This document shows positions 13,511 to 19,786 of a stretch of 19,786 bases of DNA, piece after piece. The DNA is from Corallococcus sp. CAG:1435 (GTDB lineage Bacteria; Bacillota; Clostridia; Christensenellales; CAG-314). The stretch lies in NCBI GenBank assembly GCA_000433775.1, contig HF998496.1:1-19786 (forward strand). The letters are read 5' to 3'. Below the pieces are notes generated by a model that was not told the DNA's origin, searched no databases, and saw nothing but the letters and a program-made list of their open reading frames with translations. The stretch's first letter is position 1, and the number at the start of each line of letters is the position of its first letter. A program made the translations under genes and the position numbers.

Positions 13511-15448
13511 TTACGCAAGACGGATTCCACGGTCAACTTCGATGATGGCAAGGGAATCCACGTCAAGCACGAGTTTGACGGCGGAAGGCACGCCTTCGGC
13601 AGCGATTTTTTCCGAAAGTTGTACGCCAACCACAATATTGACGGTGCTTTCGCCCACTTTGCAACGCAGGAACTTTTCTGCGCCGTAGTCGAGGACGGAT
13701 TCCACCTGTGCCGTGATGCCTACCACGCTGTCGCCTGCGTCCACAACTTCGGTGGAATAGGCGTCAAACTGCAATTCCAACTGCTTGTTGAAAATGTCTT
13801 GTCCGCCACCGTTCACCAAACGCATTGCCAGGTTTCTGGGACACTCGAATTTGGCGTCGGCAACGTCCAAAGTGAATGCAAGGTCGTTGATTTTCTTCAT
13901 CTTGCCCTTGATTTCCTTTTCCACAACGCACTTGTGCTTGGAAACCTTTCCTGCAAGACTGTTGGTGCATTCCAACGGAGCCACGACGACTTCTTCGCCC
14001 CTCTTCAAAGTGATTTGTTTGAGGTCGATGTCGATTTTCACCTTTTCGCCCACGGTTGCGTCATTGTCCACAATGGCAAACAAAATTGTGTCGCCAAGTT
14101 GCAGGTGAACAAGACGTTGCTTGTTGACATCCTCTTCGTCCACGACGTTGGCGGTGATTTTTCCGCCCAAAGTAACTGCCGTGGTGGGTATTACAACGCT
14201 GTACTTGCCGTCTTCCACACTAATGGCCTCCGGCAACGCTATCTTTTCGCCCAAAACGGACAAAGAATTCTTGGTAACGACGCCTTCCACAACCACTTCT
14301 TTGGGAATACGTGGAGCAATCGTGTTTTCCGTTTCGGCGTCAAACACGTGCAGGTGCGACATATCCAACGAGACTTCGATTATCTCGTCTACGTCGTAGT
14401 AACTGCCGGCAGGTGCCTTGACGATAACTCTTGTGGGGCTTTCTGCAACCGTTTCTTCGCTTTGAATGTTGAAATCGGCGTACACCTGACAGTCGGTGCC
14501 CAATTCTTCCGTGTGGGAAACACGGCACTTTGCCTTGAAGGGATAACGGTTGGGATCGACGGAAATGTGTTCCGCACGCAAACCGATGGTAACGGGTTTG
14601 TCGCCGTTGAGGTAGGAACGGTCTGCCTTGTGGAAATAGGTTGCGGGAACGTCCAGACTGACGTCGGTGTTGTCAAATGTTACACGCACAACGCCGTCGT
14701 GAAGCAACAGTTTGCCGTCAAAGAAGTTCATTTGCGGTGTTCCGATGAAGCCGGCAACGAATTTGTTACCGGGGAAACGGTACAGGTTTCTGGGTGTGTC
14801 TATTTGTTGCACGAAACCATCTTTCATTACCACAATGCGTGTGCCCATCGTCATTGCTTCCACCTGGTCGTGGGTAACGTAGATGAATGTCGTTTGCAAC
14901 TTGTGATGCAATTTGGAAATTTCCGAACGCATTGCCGTGCGCAATTTTGCGTCCAGGTTGGACAAAGGTTCGTCCAGAAGGAATACCTTTGGTTCACGCA
15001 CGATGGCACGTCCCAAAGCGACACGCTGACGCTGTCCGCCCGACATAGCCTTGGGCTTCCTGTCAAGGTAGTCGGTAATGCCCAAAATGCGGGCTGCCTC
15101 TTTGACCTTTATGTCAATTTCTTCCTTGGGAACTTTACGCAGACGCAAACCGAACGCCATATTGTCGTACACCGTCATGTGGGGGTACAGTGCGTAGTTT
15201 TGGAACACCATTGCAATGTCTCTGTCCTTGGGTTCCATATCGTTTACTACAACGTCGCCGATACGCAATTCGCCCGCCGTGATGTCTTCCAATCCGGCAA
15301 TCATTCTCAGCGTTGTGGATTTTCCGCAACCGGAAGGTCCTACAAACACGATGAATTCCTTGTCGGCAATGTCCATACAAAAATCATTTACCGCTTTTAC
15401 CCCGTTGGGGTACACTTTGTAAATGTGGTTGAGTTGTAAACTTGCCAT
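13511..15448 (-). CDS. MalK/MsmX/UgpC-type sugar ABC transporter ATPase with long C-terminal extension
   Basis: A 645-residue ATPase that would power CUT1-type sugar importers from the cytoplasmic face. The nucleotide-binding domain is complete: Walker A GPSGCGKST (37-45), Q-loop Q83, signature MSGGQ (135-139; usually LSGGQ), Walker B VFLLDE (155-160), D-loop SNLD and H193. The usual regulatory TOBE/MOP segment ends near LHVFDAETENTI (~377), where homologues of about 370 residues stop. Here about 270 more residues follow. They look beta-rich and seem to repeat the TOBE pattern at about 384-482 (ending VKIDIDLKQITL) and 578-642 (AQVESVLDYGAEKFL ... VKLVLDVDSLAIIEV). No frameshift is seen. It has a perfect promoter and its own terminator, so it may serve several transporters, as MsmX does. 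Confidence 0.93.
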   Translation of the reverse strand: MASLQLNHIYKVYPNGVKAVNDFCMDIADKEFIVFVGPSGCGKSTTLRMIAGLEDITAGELRIGDVVVNDMEPKDRDIAMVFQNYALYPHMTVYDNMAFGLRLRKVPKEEIDIKVKEAARILGITDYLDRKPKAMSGGQRQRVALGRAIVREPKVFLLDEPLSNLDAKLRTAMRSEISKLHHKLQTTFIYVTHDQVEAMTMGTRIVVMKDGFVQQIDTPRNLYRFPGNKFVAGFIGTPQMNFFDGKLLLHDGVVRVTFDNTDVSLDVPATYFHKADRSYLNGDKPVTIGLRAEHISVDPNRYPFKAKCRVSHTEELGTDCQVYADFNIQSEETVAESPTRVIVKAPAGSYYDVDEIIEVSLDMSHLHVFDAETENTIAPRIPKEVVVEGVVTKNSLSVLGEKIALPEAISVEDGKYSVVIPTTAVTLGGKITANVVDEEDVNKQRLVHLQLGDTILFAIVDNDATVGEKVKIDIDLKQITLKRGEEVVVAPLECTNSLAGKVSKHKCVVEKEIKGKMKKINDLAFTLDVADAKFECPRNLAMRLVNGGGQDIFNKQLELQFDAYSTEVVDAGDSVVGITAQVESVLDYGAEKFLRCKVGESTVNIVVGVQLSEKIAAEGVPSAVKLVLDVDSLAIIEVDRGIRLA

Positions 15449-15473
15449 ATTTCCTCCATTGTTGTTTTTTTTT

Positions 15474-15484
15474 GGGCTGAGCCC
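15474..15484. promoter_or_regulatory. Short dyad in the leader of the ATPase gene
   Basis: GGGCTGAGCCC, a dyad with a central G, lies just after the predicted transcription start (~15490) and before the GGAGG site. It might be a repressor site; the arms are too close for an RNA hairpin. Confidence 0.3.
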
Positions 15485-15496
15485 TTGTCATTAACA

Positions 15497-15525
15497 ATTA
15501 TAATAGAGGATATTTGTTATGTCAA
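15497..15525 (-). promoter_or_regulatory. Consensus promoter of the ATPase gene
   Basis: On the minus strand, TTGACA (15520-15525), a 17-bp spacer and TATAAT (15497-15502), a perfect consensus match. The leader is about 41 nt, and GGAGG lies 5 nt before the ATG. Confidence 0.88.
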
Positions 15526-15769
15526 TATCTTTGCGCAATAAAAAACACTGTTCACAAATAAAAATGTAGGTGTTTTTTGTCCTAGTTATTACATTTTTTA
15601 CGACGTTGAAAAAGGGGAAAAATCCAAACACTTTGGCGACCTTGTGAAACTTCCAAAACCTGAAAACCCAGGGGCAGAAAACGCTTTTCACTCAATTACC
15701 GAAAAACCTGTCTGAAACCCTGAAAATGCAGGGGGTGTGTTGGACTTTTGGTTTACAAATTTTACGTCG
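15526..15769. other. Gap with two small C/G-rich hairpins
   Basis: No gene seen. Two related hairpin-forming motifs, CCTG-aaaacc-CAGG (15659-15672) and CCCTG-aaaatg-CAGGG (15718-15733), lie about 59 bp apart upstream of the ATPase promoter. Their role is unknown. Confidence 0.4.
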
Positions 15770-16068
15770 GGAAAAGCAATTTGAACTTGCACCTGAAAGG
15801 TAATTTGTGCTTACACCTGAAAAAATTTTGCTTAGTATCTAAAAAGAAAATTTGTGATTTGCGTCTAAAAGGCAATTTATGATTTACACCTGAAAGGTAA
15901 TTTGCACTTTACACTTAAAAAATTTTTGATTAGTACCTGAAAATGTAATTTATGTTTGCACACGAAAAGGCAATTCATACCTTGCACCTGAAAGGTAATT
16001 TGCACTTTACACTTAAAAAATTTTTGATTAGTACCTGAAAAGGCAATTTGTGCTTTGAGCCTGAAAAA
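15770..16068. repeat. Minisatellite: ~24.5-bp units in a 97-98-bp higher-order repeat
   Basis: About twelve units of 22-26 bp, approximate consensus GAAAAGGCAATTTGTGCTT followed by TGCACCT, are arranged head to tail. Every fourth unit matches better: CACCTGAAAGGTAATTTG recurs at 15790, 15887 and 15985 (intervals 97 and 98 bp). The 57 bp at 15887-15943 are identical to 15985-16041. There are no unique spacers, so it is not CRISPR. The unit length shifts the reading frame, and it lies after the amylase terminator, so it is outside the main transcript. Many units contain ACCT-gaa-AGGT, a short dyad. Confidence 0.92.
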
Positions 16069-16072
16069 CAAC

Positions 16073-16102
16073 AAAAAAGGGAAACACGACGTTTCCCTTT
16101 TT
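16073..16102. terminator. Terminator of the amylase-like gene
   Basis: AAAAAGGGAAAC (16074-16085) pairs perfectly with GTTTCCCTTTTT (16091-16102) around loop ACGAC; on the minus strand the U tract is extended by one. It lies 32 nt after the stop and could act in both directions. Confidence 0.9.
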
Positions 16103-16134
16103 CAAAATCCGCATTTGTTCATATTTGCCCGTTA

Positions 16135-17730
16135 CTATTTAAGCACTACCGAGCCGAATGCGCCTATTGTAAGAGTGTTGCCTTCCAAAACGCTTTCCGA
16201 TGTGGTCCATCCACGCAAAACGGAAACGTTCAAAGCCTGCACGTTGAGGGGAAGTTGCATTCCCGTCATGTTGTGAATGACGTACACCGTACTTCCGTTG
16301 TAGGTGAATTTCAACACAGCGATGTCCTCGCCGAAGATGTCGGATGCGGTAACGCTGCCACGGGCAATTTCCGGATTGGCGTTGCGAATGGCAATGAGTT
16401 TTTTGTAGTGGTTGTAGATACTGTCTGCCTTGCCGAGTTGCGACTTGACGGTGCCGTTGGTCTGCAAAGAAATGTCGTAGTCCGCCCCGACAGGGTCGGT
16501 AACGGTGTCGCCGTCCCCCCACAGCATTGCAAGACGTCTGTTGGCATCGGTGTTAGATGCTCCACGACTGCCTTTCATGCCTATTTCCTCGCCGTAATAG
16601 ATGAAGGGATTGCCCGGCATAAGCAAATACATGCTGGATGCAAGTTGCAGCGATTTGTCCTCGGTGGAAAGAGCGCCGGCTATCCTGTCCATATCGTGGT
16701 TGGAAAGGAAGGGAGCCATTATCGCATCGGGATTGCTTTCCTTAACGGCGTTGTAGTAGTATTCCACTTCGTTGCTGAACATGCTTCCGCCGCCGTACTT
16801 GACGTAGGTCATAATTGCGCCGTTGATGTCGGCAAAGGAAAAGTCGAAACAGTTGACGGACTGGTAATAGTTGATGACGGAAATTTCGTTGGACCAGTTT
16901 TCCCCCACAATGTACACATCTTCATTGTACTTTTTGCAGGTGTCGTTAAGCCATCCGAGCAGTTGCACGTTGCGTGCGTCGTCGCCGAAATAGAAGTACT
17001 TTACGGCGTCCAGACGGAAACCGTCCACGCCCACGTCGGACAGCCAAAAACGCACAATGTCTTCCACCGCTTCCTTGACGGCGGGATTGTCGTAGTTGAG
17101 TTCCGGCATATCACTACTGAAATTGCCTTCGTAAACCCATTTGTTGCCGTTGGGATCGGTGGCAAAATTGTACCAGCCTCCCCCTTCGTTGCCTATTTTT
17201 ACGGAATAGTAGTCGTAGTAGGGATTGGCGGTGTCCCCCGTAGCCCTTGCCTGTTGCGCCTGCTTGAACCATTCGTGGTACTTGCTTGTGTGGTTGAGAA
17301 CAAGGTCGATTATTATGTTTATTCCACGTTTGTGGCACTCTGCAACAAGGTTGCGCATGTCTTCCATGGTACCGTAGTCGGGGTCGATTGTTTTGTAGTC
17401 GATTACGTCGTACTTGTGATAACTGAAAGAAACCATAACGGGCATGAGCCAGATTCCCGTTATGCCCAAACTTTTGCCGCTTTTGGGGTCGCCGTCGTTG
17501 AGGTAGTCCAGACGGTTGATGACGCCCTGCAAATCGCCCATTCCGTCGTCGTTGCTGTCGGAAAAACCGCCGACAAAAATTTCGTAGAATGTGCGGTAGT
17601 TATCGTCGATAATGTTGGGTTCGAAATTTTCGTCAATAGGCATACGATACTCCCCACAGCCAGACAAAAACACTGTCGCAACGAGAATGCACAAAAGCAT
17701 TACACTAAACACAGAGATTTTCCTTTTCAT
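16135..17730 (-). CDS. GH13 alpha-amylase/glucosidase-type lipoprotein
   Basis: A 531-residue glycoside hydrolase family 13 enzyme, expected to cleave alpha-glucosidic bonds of starch-type oligosaccharides at the outer face of the membrane. A signal peptide ends in the lipobox LSGC (22-25), so Cys25 would be lipidated. FSDSNDDGMGDLQGV (56-70) is the calcium-type loop of the oligo-1,6-glucosidase/neopullulanase side of GH13. Conserved regions: I DLVLNHT (142-148), II GFRLDAVKYF (237-246, nucleophile Asp241), III VGENW (275-279, acid/base Glu277), IV FLSNHD (341-346, Asp346). A C-terminal beta domain follows. The exact bond specificity cannot be read. GGAGG lies 5 nt before the ATG. It has its own promoter with a palindrome and sits between the permease genes and the ATPase gene. 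Confidence 0.95.
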   Translation of the reverse strand: MKRKISVFSVMLLCILVATVFLSGCGEYRMPIDENFEPNIIDDNYRTFYEIFVGGFSDSNDDGMGDLQGVINRLDYLNDGDPKSGKSLGITGIWLMPVMVSFSYHKYDVIDYKTIDPDYGTMEDMRNLVAECHKRGINIIIDLVLNHTSKYHEWFKQAQQARATGDTANPYYDYYSVKIGNEGGGWYNFATDPNGNKWVYEGNFSSDMPELNYDNPAVKEAVEDIVRFWLSDVGVDGFRLDAVKYFYFGDDARNVQLLGWLNDTCKKYNEDVYIVGENWSNEISVINYYQSVNCFDFSFADINGAIMTYVKYGGGSMFSNEVEYYYNAVKESNPDAIMAPFLSNHDMDRIAGALSTEDKSLQLASSMYLLMPGNPFIYYGEEIGMKGSRGASNTDANRRLAMLWGDGDTVTDPVGADYDISLQTNGTVKSQLGKADSIYNHYKKLIAIRNANPEIARGSVTASDIFGEDIAVLKFTYNGSTVYVIHNMTGMQLPLNVQALNVSVLRGWTTSESVLEGNTLTIGAFGSVVLK

Positions 17731-17806
17731 GTTTTCCTCCGAGATGACATTTTAACATAGTTTTTGTACTAATTGTCTGTAATTGTCAAACATATTTTCA
17801 CCCATA

Positions 17807-17836
17807 ATTTTACACTACCGTAACGGTATTTGTCAA
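17807..17836 (-). promoter_or_regulatory. Promoter of the amylase-like gene
   Basis: On the minus strand, TTGACA (17831-17836), an 18-bp spacer and TAAAAT (17807-17812), with a leader of about 70 nt. A second TTGACA lies nearer the gene (about 17785-17790) without a good -10 at the right distance. Confidence 0.72.
17816..17828. promoter_or_regulatory. Candidate operator: perfect palindrome in the amylase promoter
   Basis: TACCGT-T-ACGGTA on the minus strand is a perfect 6+1+6 palindrome between the -35 and -10 elements. A further half-site-like ACCGTATTGAC lies just upstream (about 17833-17843). Binding here would block transcription, as expected for a sugar-responsive repressor; the regulator is not in the window. 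Confidence 0.55.
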
Positions 17837-17880
17837 TACGGTCAACAAAATGCTTGCAGTTTTTGCTGAAAAAACGGGTT

Positions 17881-18160
17881 AAACTGCCCCCTGTAAAACC
17901 CACGCCGAAACGTTTTTCATTGTTGTTGTTGCACGGAATTTCAATACAACGCATTAACTGCAATTTCGCACACAAAAGAGGTTTTGCAATTACTTTTTTT
18001 TGCACCGCTGTTAATAACGCCTGTGTGCCGAAACAAAAAATTGTTTTGCTGCAAGAATTTCAGTACAACGCTCACTGCCAATTTTCAAACAAAAAAAGTT
18101 TTGCAATTACTGTCAATCACACTGCTTTTGCACCACCGTTCAAACGCCCGTATAACTAAA
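17881..18160. repeat. Degenerate tandem duplication, period about 120 bp
   Basis: Copy 1 spans 17881-18000, copy 2 18001-18128, and a partial third follows at 18130-18160. Matching landmarks are CCGAAAC (17905/18028), GAATTTCARTACAACGC (17936/18055), GTTTTGCAATTACT (17981/18098), and the copy starts GCACCGCTGTTAATAACGCC / GCACCACCGTTCAAACGCCC. Intervals run from 117 to 123 bp, so indels have accumulated. No coding frame persists across copies. Confidence 0.7.
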
Positions 18161-18454
18161 AAACTTTTTTAGGGTGTTACAATGCACGTTGCAACTGCGG
18201 CAAGGGAAAGGGCAACAACGGCGACAACAACGGTGCCTTGGTGTACCGCAGAAAAAGGCTTCATGCTGCGTTTACGTCAAAAACACGCCGGCAAAACACT
18301 GCGCATGCACGCCAGTTGTGCGTTCAGACACGACGTTGCCTTCCGCAGACACAAACAACTGCAAAAACTTTTGCAACAACAGGCACTGCGTCAATTTGCT
18401 TTTGCATGACTCGAAAAATTGGCAAGTACGAGCAATTTTGTGTTTAAGGCAAAC
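18161..18454. other. Gap without a supportable gene
   Basis: This stretch between the ~120-bp repeat and the permease terminator is less AT-rich than its surroundings at about 18180-18410. A plus-strand frame of 75 codons starts at 18182 (AGGGTG upstream), but its Arg/Thr/Gln/His-rich product resembles no family I know. It may be a degraded gene, a small RNA region or neutral sequence. Confidence 0.35.
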
Positions 18455-18481
18455 AAAAAAGGCGGAAACTCCGCCTTTTTT
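18455..18481 (-). terminator. Terminator of the sugar permease operon
   Basis: AAAAAAGGCGGA (18455-18466) pairs perfectly with TCCGCCTTTTTT (18470-18481) around a 3-nt loop. It lies about 11 nt after the stop of the MalG-type gene, and the minus-strand transcript ends in U's. Confidence 0.92.
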
Positions 18482-18492
18482 TTGTACAGATA

Positions 18493-19395
18493 TCAGCCTT
18501 TTACAGCGCCTGCAGTTGCGCCTTCGATGTAGTACTTCTGCATGCAGAGGAACAACGTGACGATGGGTACTGCAATACATACGCAGCCTGCCGCAAACGT
18601 CGTGAAAATGTTATTGTCGGCATGAGCGCCGTACATCATCTGATACAAGCCCACCGCAACGGTGTGCAATTCCGTGTTGGCTTCGCCAAGGATAACTCTT
18701 GCAAAAATGAAGTCCATCCAAGGTCCCGTGAACGCCAGCAACGCCGTGTAGATGATGATGGGTTTGGACAAAGGCAAAATTATGTGCCAGAATACCTGCG
18801 CCTGCGTTGCGCCGTCAAGTTTTGCCGATTCCACCAACGCATTGGGTACGGTGTCGAAAAAGCCTTTGGCGACGTAGAATCCCAATCCTGCGCCCGCCGA
18901 GTAGCAAAGTATCAGAGCCAGAAGCGTTTGCGTCAGACCCAAAGCCTTCAAAATGAAGTAGATGGCAATCATGGACATAAAGCCGGGGAACAATCCCAAA
19001 ATCATTGCCAGATTCATGAAGGGCTTGCGCATTTTGAACTTTATCTTGGACATGATGTACGCCGTGGAAAGGGTCAAAAGCGTTGACAAAATGCAGGAAA
19101 ACACCGACACGATAAGGGTGTTGCCCACCTGTCTTAAAAATTGCGTTTCGGTGAACAGTTTTTTGAAGTTTTCAAAGCCCAACTGTTTGGGAATGTAGTT
19201 GGAAACTACGATACCGATGAGGTCGCCGTTTTCGTTGTACTCGCAACGGAAAGCGTTGAGGAATATCCAAAGAATGGGATACAGCCAGATTACCACCAAA
19301 ATTGCCAAAATGACGTAGGTTGCAATGTTGGCAATTATTCTGTGGCGACGCATACTTCCGTGCTTTTTCTGAGAATAGGTAATTTCGTTTCTCAT
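18493..19395 (-). CDS. MalG-type sugar ABC transporter permease
   Basis: A 300-residue inner permease subunit of a CUT1 carbohydrate importer. It has about six membrane spans: one near 20-46 (IIANIATYVILAILVVIWLYPILW), then a loop with FRCEYNENGDLIGIVVSNYIPKQ, and five more from ~90 to ~290. The EAA loop that docks with the ATPase is clear: ESAKLDGATQAQVFWHIILP. The C-terminal end MQKYYIEGATAGAVKG is typical of MalG relatives. The ATG overlaps the stop of the upstream permease (ATGA, 19392-19395), and GAGGAGG lies 10 nt upstream, so the two subunits are translationally coupled. Substrate is inferred as an alpha-glucan oligosaccharide from the neighbouring GH13 lipoprotein. Confidence 0.95.
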   Translation of the reverse strand: MRNEITYSQKKHGSMRRHRIIANIATYVILAILVVIWLYPILWIFLNAFRCEYNENGDLIGIVVSNYIPKQLGFENFKKLFTETQFLRQVGNTLIVSVFSCILSTLLTLSTAYIMSKIKFKMRKPFMNLAMILGLFPGFMSMIAIYFILKALGLTQTLLALILCYSAGAGLGFYVAKGFFDTVPNALVESAKLDGATQAQVFWHIILPLSKPIIIYTALLAFTGPWMDFIFARVILGEANTELHTVAVGLYQMMYGAHADNNIFTTFAAGCVCIAVPIVTLFLCMQKYYIEGATAGAVKG

Positions 19396-19786
19396 TGGAA
19401 AGTATCCTCCTCTTTGTAAGCCTTACTGCGTCTGTAAGTCAGCAGCGTAATCAACGACGTGAAGATGAAGGTGATGATACCGATTACTGCGCCTTGGTTG
19501 TAGTTGGAATTTTCAATTGTCAACTTGTACAGCCATGTAACAAGCAAGTCGGTTTTGCCTGCCTTGAATCCTGCCACGGCGGGACCGCCACCGCTCAACA
19601 TGAAGATGATGTTGAAGGATGTGATGTTGCCGATGAAGGAACTGATAAGGTACGGTGTGGTGATGAAGAATATGTACGGGAAGGTGATTTTGAAGAAAAT
19701 CGTCAGCGGTTTGGCACCGTCCACCTTTGCCGCCTCGTACAAATCCGTGGGAACGTTCATCAGAATACCGCTTGTCATAAGCATTG
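19392..19786 (-). CDS. MalF-type sugar ABC transporter permease (partial, C-terminal)
   Basis: Only the last ~130 residues are in the window; the gene runs off the right edge, so no start can be given. The EAA loop LYEAAKVDGAKPLTIFFKITFP is present, followed by membrane spans (YIFFITTPYLISSFIG and AVIGIITFIFTSLITLLTY). The segment NIIFMLSGGGP, with AVAGFKAGKTDLLVTWLYKL, is characteristic of MalF-type CUT1 permeases. It forms the transport channel with the MalG-type subunit. The solute-binding protein and the operon promoter should lie upstream, outside the window. Confidence 0.95.
   Translation of the reverse strand, partial: MLMTSGILMNVPTDLYEAAKVDGAKPLTIFFKITFPYIFFITTPYLISSFIGNITSFNIIFMLSGGGPAVAGFKAGKTDLLVTWLYKLTIENSNYNQGAVIGIITFIFTSLITLLTYRRSKAYKEEDTFQ

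Noticed and set aside
13619..15439. 606-codon plus-strand frame opposite the ATPase gene, and similar long plus-strand frames at 310-1488, 2729-4342, 4782-6023, 11392-12747 and 16048-17760
   Set aside because: The opposite strand encodes well-known families from end to end; the antisense products are rich in His, Cys, Phe and Val without any recognisable motif. They arise from codon usage.
15770..16068. CRISPR array
   Set aside because: Units are degenerate and directly abutting without unique spacers of constant length, and no cas gene is present.
15877..16074. 65-codon minus-strand frame with repeating Lys/Cys/Phe motifs
   Set aside because: It is the translation of the ~24.5-bp repeat array; the frame shifts from unit to unit.
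18272..18580. 102-codon minus-strand frame overlapping the end of the MalG-type gene
   Set aside because: It crosses the strong permease terminator and overlaps a confidently assigned gene in another frame.
1..19786. tRNA or rRNA genes
   Set aside because: No T-loop GGTTCGANNCC-type sequence with a matching acceptor stem and no conserved rRNA block was seen on either strand.

Overview
The window is bacterial and looks like a Gram-positive-type (Bacillota, probably Clostridia-like) chromosome segment. Supporting signs are strong Shine-Dalgarno sequences (AAAGGAG, GGAGG), near-consensus sigma-A-type promoters with 17-18 bp spacers, U-tailed hairpin terminators, the conserved block prmA - mtaB - HIT - rpsU, and a LexA/DinR-like box at dinB. 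UGG is read as Trp and no recoding is seen. I see no transposase, phage gene, tRNA, rRNA or CRISPR array. All genes except plsX lie on the minus strand. The exact taxon cannot be fixed by eye; an uncultured gut-type Clostridia lineage is a guess.

Layout. 1-1522: dinB (Y-family polymerase IV) with its own promoter and a candidate SOS box. 1597-4424: a two-gene unit, a GT4 glycosyltransferase followed by a YbhN/LPG-synthase-type flippase, with a perfect TTGACA-17-TATAAT promoter and a terminator; it probably acts in envelope glycolipid synthesis. 4824-6024: a GNAT-like protein of the YghO type. 6105-7472: plsX (phospholipid synthesis) on the plus strand, followed by a tandem triplication of its 3' end and terminator. 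7731-9564: rpsU, an unknown 126-aa protein, recX and a YjbR-like gene. 9608-12655: padR-type regulator - prmA - mtaB - HIT, a tightly packed housekeeping operon (translation and tRNA/ribosomal protein modification). 13458-19786: a carbohydrate uptake and breakdown region: malF-type (cut by the window edge) and malG-type permeases, a lipoprotein GH13 glucosidase/amylase, and a MalK/MsmX-type ATPase with a very long C-terminal extension. These sugar genes form three separate transcription units, each with its own terminator; the amylase promoter contains a perfect 13-bp palindrome. Together they suggest extracellular alpha-glucan cleavage, oligosaccharide import by MalFG, and ATPase energisation; the solute-binding protein is not in the window.

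The most distinctive feature is not a gene. Five of the long gaps between genes (4506-4742, 7179-7472, 12852-13230, 15770-16068, 17881-18160) each carry a tandem duplication with its own sequence and period (about 152, 122-126, 178, 98 built from four ~24.5-bp units, and ~120 bp). The sequences look unrelated from gap to gap, so this is a recurrent process rather than one dispersed element. The second notable item is the 645-residue ATPase, whose last ~275 residues appear to hold additional TOBE-like beta modules.
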